A DNA stretch of 15,141 bases from Prevotellaceae bacterium (GTDB lineage Bacteria; Bacteroidota; Bacteroidia; Bacteroidales; UBA932): assembly GCA_031254635.1 (NCBI GenBank), contig JAIRUB010000084.1, forward strand, positions 1 through 15,141. The letters run 5' to 3'. The notes under the pieces are model-generated. The model was not told where the DNA came from and did not search any database. It worked only from the letters and a program-made list of their open reading frames with translations. The translations under genes and the position numbers were made by a program. Below, one piece after another: positions 14,908 through 15,141 of the stretch. Each line of letters starts with the position of its first letter. Position 1 is the first letter of the stretch.

Positions 14908-15054
14908 TTATAATAATTTTAAGGAGCAACTAATTATCCATCAATCAGGATTGGTAAATCTATTTTTCTATACATCTTGACCAATTCCTAAAATTCAAAG
15001 ATTCAATCATAAATAATTATTTAAATGATTATCCGTAACCTCGCCTAAATTTCA
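14908..15054. other. Intergenic DNA without recognised content
   Basis: Very AT-rich sequence between the transposase remnant and the IS1595-like gene. I see no gene, RNA or convincing repeat. The left terminal repeat of the IS1595-like element should be here or nearby, but its partner is outside the window. Confidence 0.4.
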
Positions 15055-15062
15055 TATCTTTG
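15055..15062 (+). promoter_or_regulatory. Candidate -7 element of the transposase gene
   Basis: TATCTTTG fits TAnnTTTG and lies 19 bp before the ATG at 15082. A -33 TTG is not evident. Confidence 0.35.
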
Positions 15063-15081
15063 CCGATAAATACAGAAAGTT

Positions 15082-15141
15082 ATGAATTTATTGAATTTCG
15101 TAGAACAATATCCCGATGAGTCTATTTGCAAGGCAAAATGG
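15082..15141 (+). CDS. IS1595-family transposase, N-terminal 20 codons (runs off right edge)
   Basis: The only credible plus-strand gene. The 20 visible residues begin MNLLNFVEQYPDES and continue to CKAKW. This resembles the start of IS1595/ISXO2-like transposases, which open with MNLxxFxxxFPDExxC, followed by a zinc-ribbon domain and a DDE core. Those domains would lie beyond the edge, so completeness cannot be judged. The start is supported by a -7 promoter element 19 bp upstream. The identification rests on a short stretch. Confidence 0.6.
   Translation, partial: MNLLNFVEQYPDESICKAKW

Overview
The window looks like a Bacteroidota chromosome, probably Bacteroidales. It is AT-rich, secreted proteins carry short signal peptides ending in SAQ/SAQN, Shine-Dalgarno sequences are weak, promoters fit the TTTG-N20-TAnnTTTG type, and the typical families DUF3788, GxxExxY, AbiE and PiT with a PhoU-like tail are all present. 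Every recognisable gene is on the minus strand, except a transposase start at the right edge on the plus strand.

Right to left, in the direction of transcription. (1) 14325-15141 is a decayed mobile-element zone: the start of an IS1595-like transposase, the remnant of a second (IS5/IS1182-like) transposase, a double hairpin with a T-run, and a degenerate short-repeat tract. (2) 9296-14324 holds two tandem secreted PQQ-like beta-propeller paralogues and a probable outer-membrane barrel protein. An AbiEi/AbiEii toxin-antitoxin pair with its own promoter and operator-like inverted repeat lies between the two paralogues. (3) 6916-9165 is a PiT-type phosphate transporter with a PhoU-like tail. (4) 1-6688 is one close-packed minus-strand cluster. 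It contains a DUF1016/YhcG remnant with an in-frame internal deletion, a membrane-anchored PQQ-like propeller, a membrane-anchored NHL propeller with a cysteine tail, a flavin-binding-fold (PNPOx) protein, DUF3788, a Tat-signal polyferredoxin, a GxxExxY nuclease-fold protein, a NapH/NosR-like membrane iron-sulfur protein, and a second PQQ-like propeller with three membrane segments that runs off the left edge.

Cluster 4 looks like an uncharacterised membrane electron-transfer module: the iron-sulfur proteins would move electrons across or along the membrane, and the propellers would be periplasmic sensor, scaffold or catalytic parts. Its substrate cannot be read from the sequence.

The most unusual signal is a family of six short repeats. 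Each has one to three AATCTT-headed 9-mers followed by a tail resembling AAAATCCTG then GTTCAGAC. They sit exactly at gene junctions of cluster 4. Two copies flank the GxxExxY gene as inverted repeats with the tails outward (1944-2419). Another inverted pair with only about 34 bp between (6821-6914) looks like the same element without its gene. Solo copies supply stop codons to upstream genes and lie just before the next ATG. This suggests a small mobile element whose long form carries a PD-(D/E)XK-type nuclease and whose ends have become coding and leader sequence of host genes.
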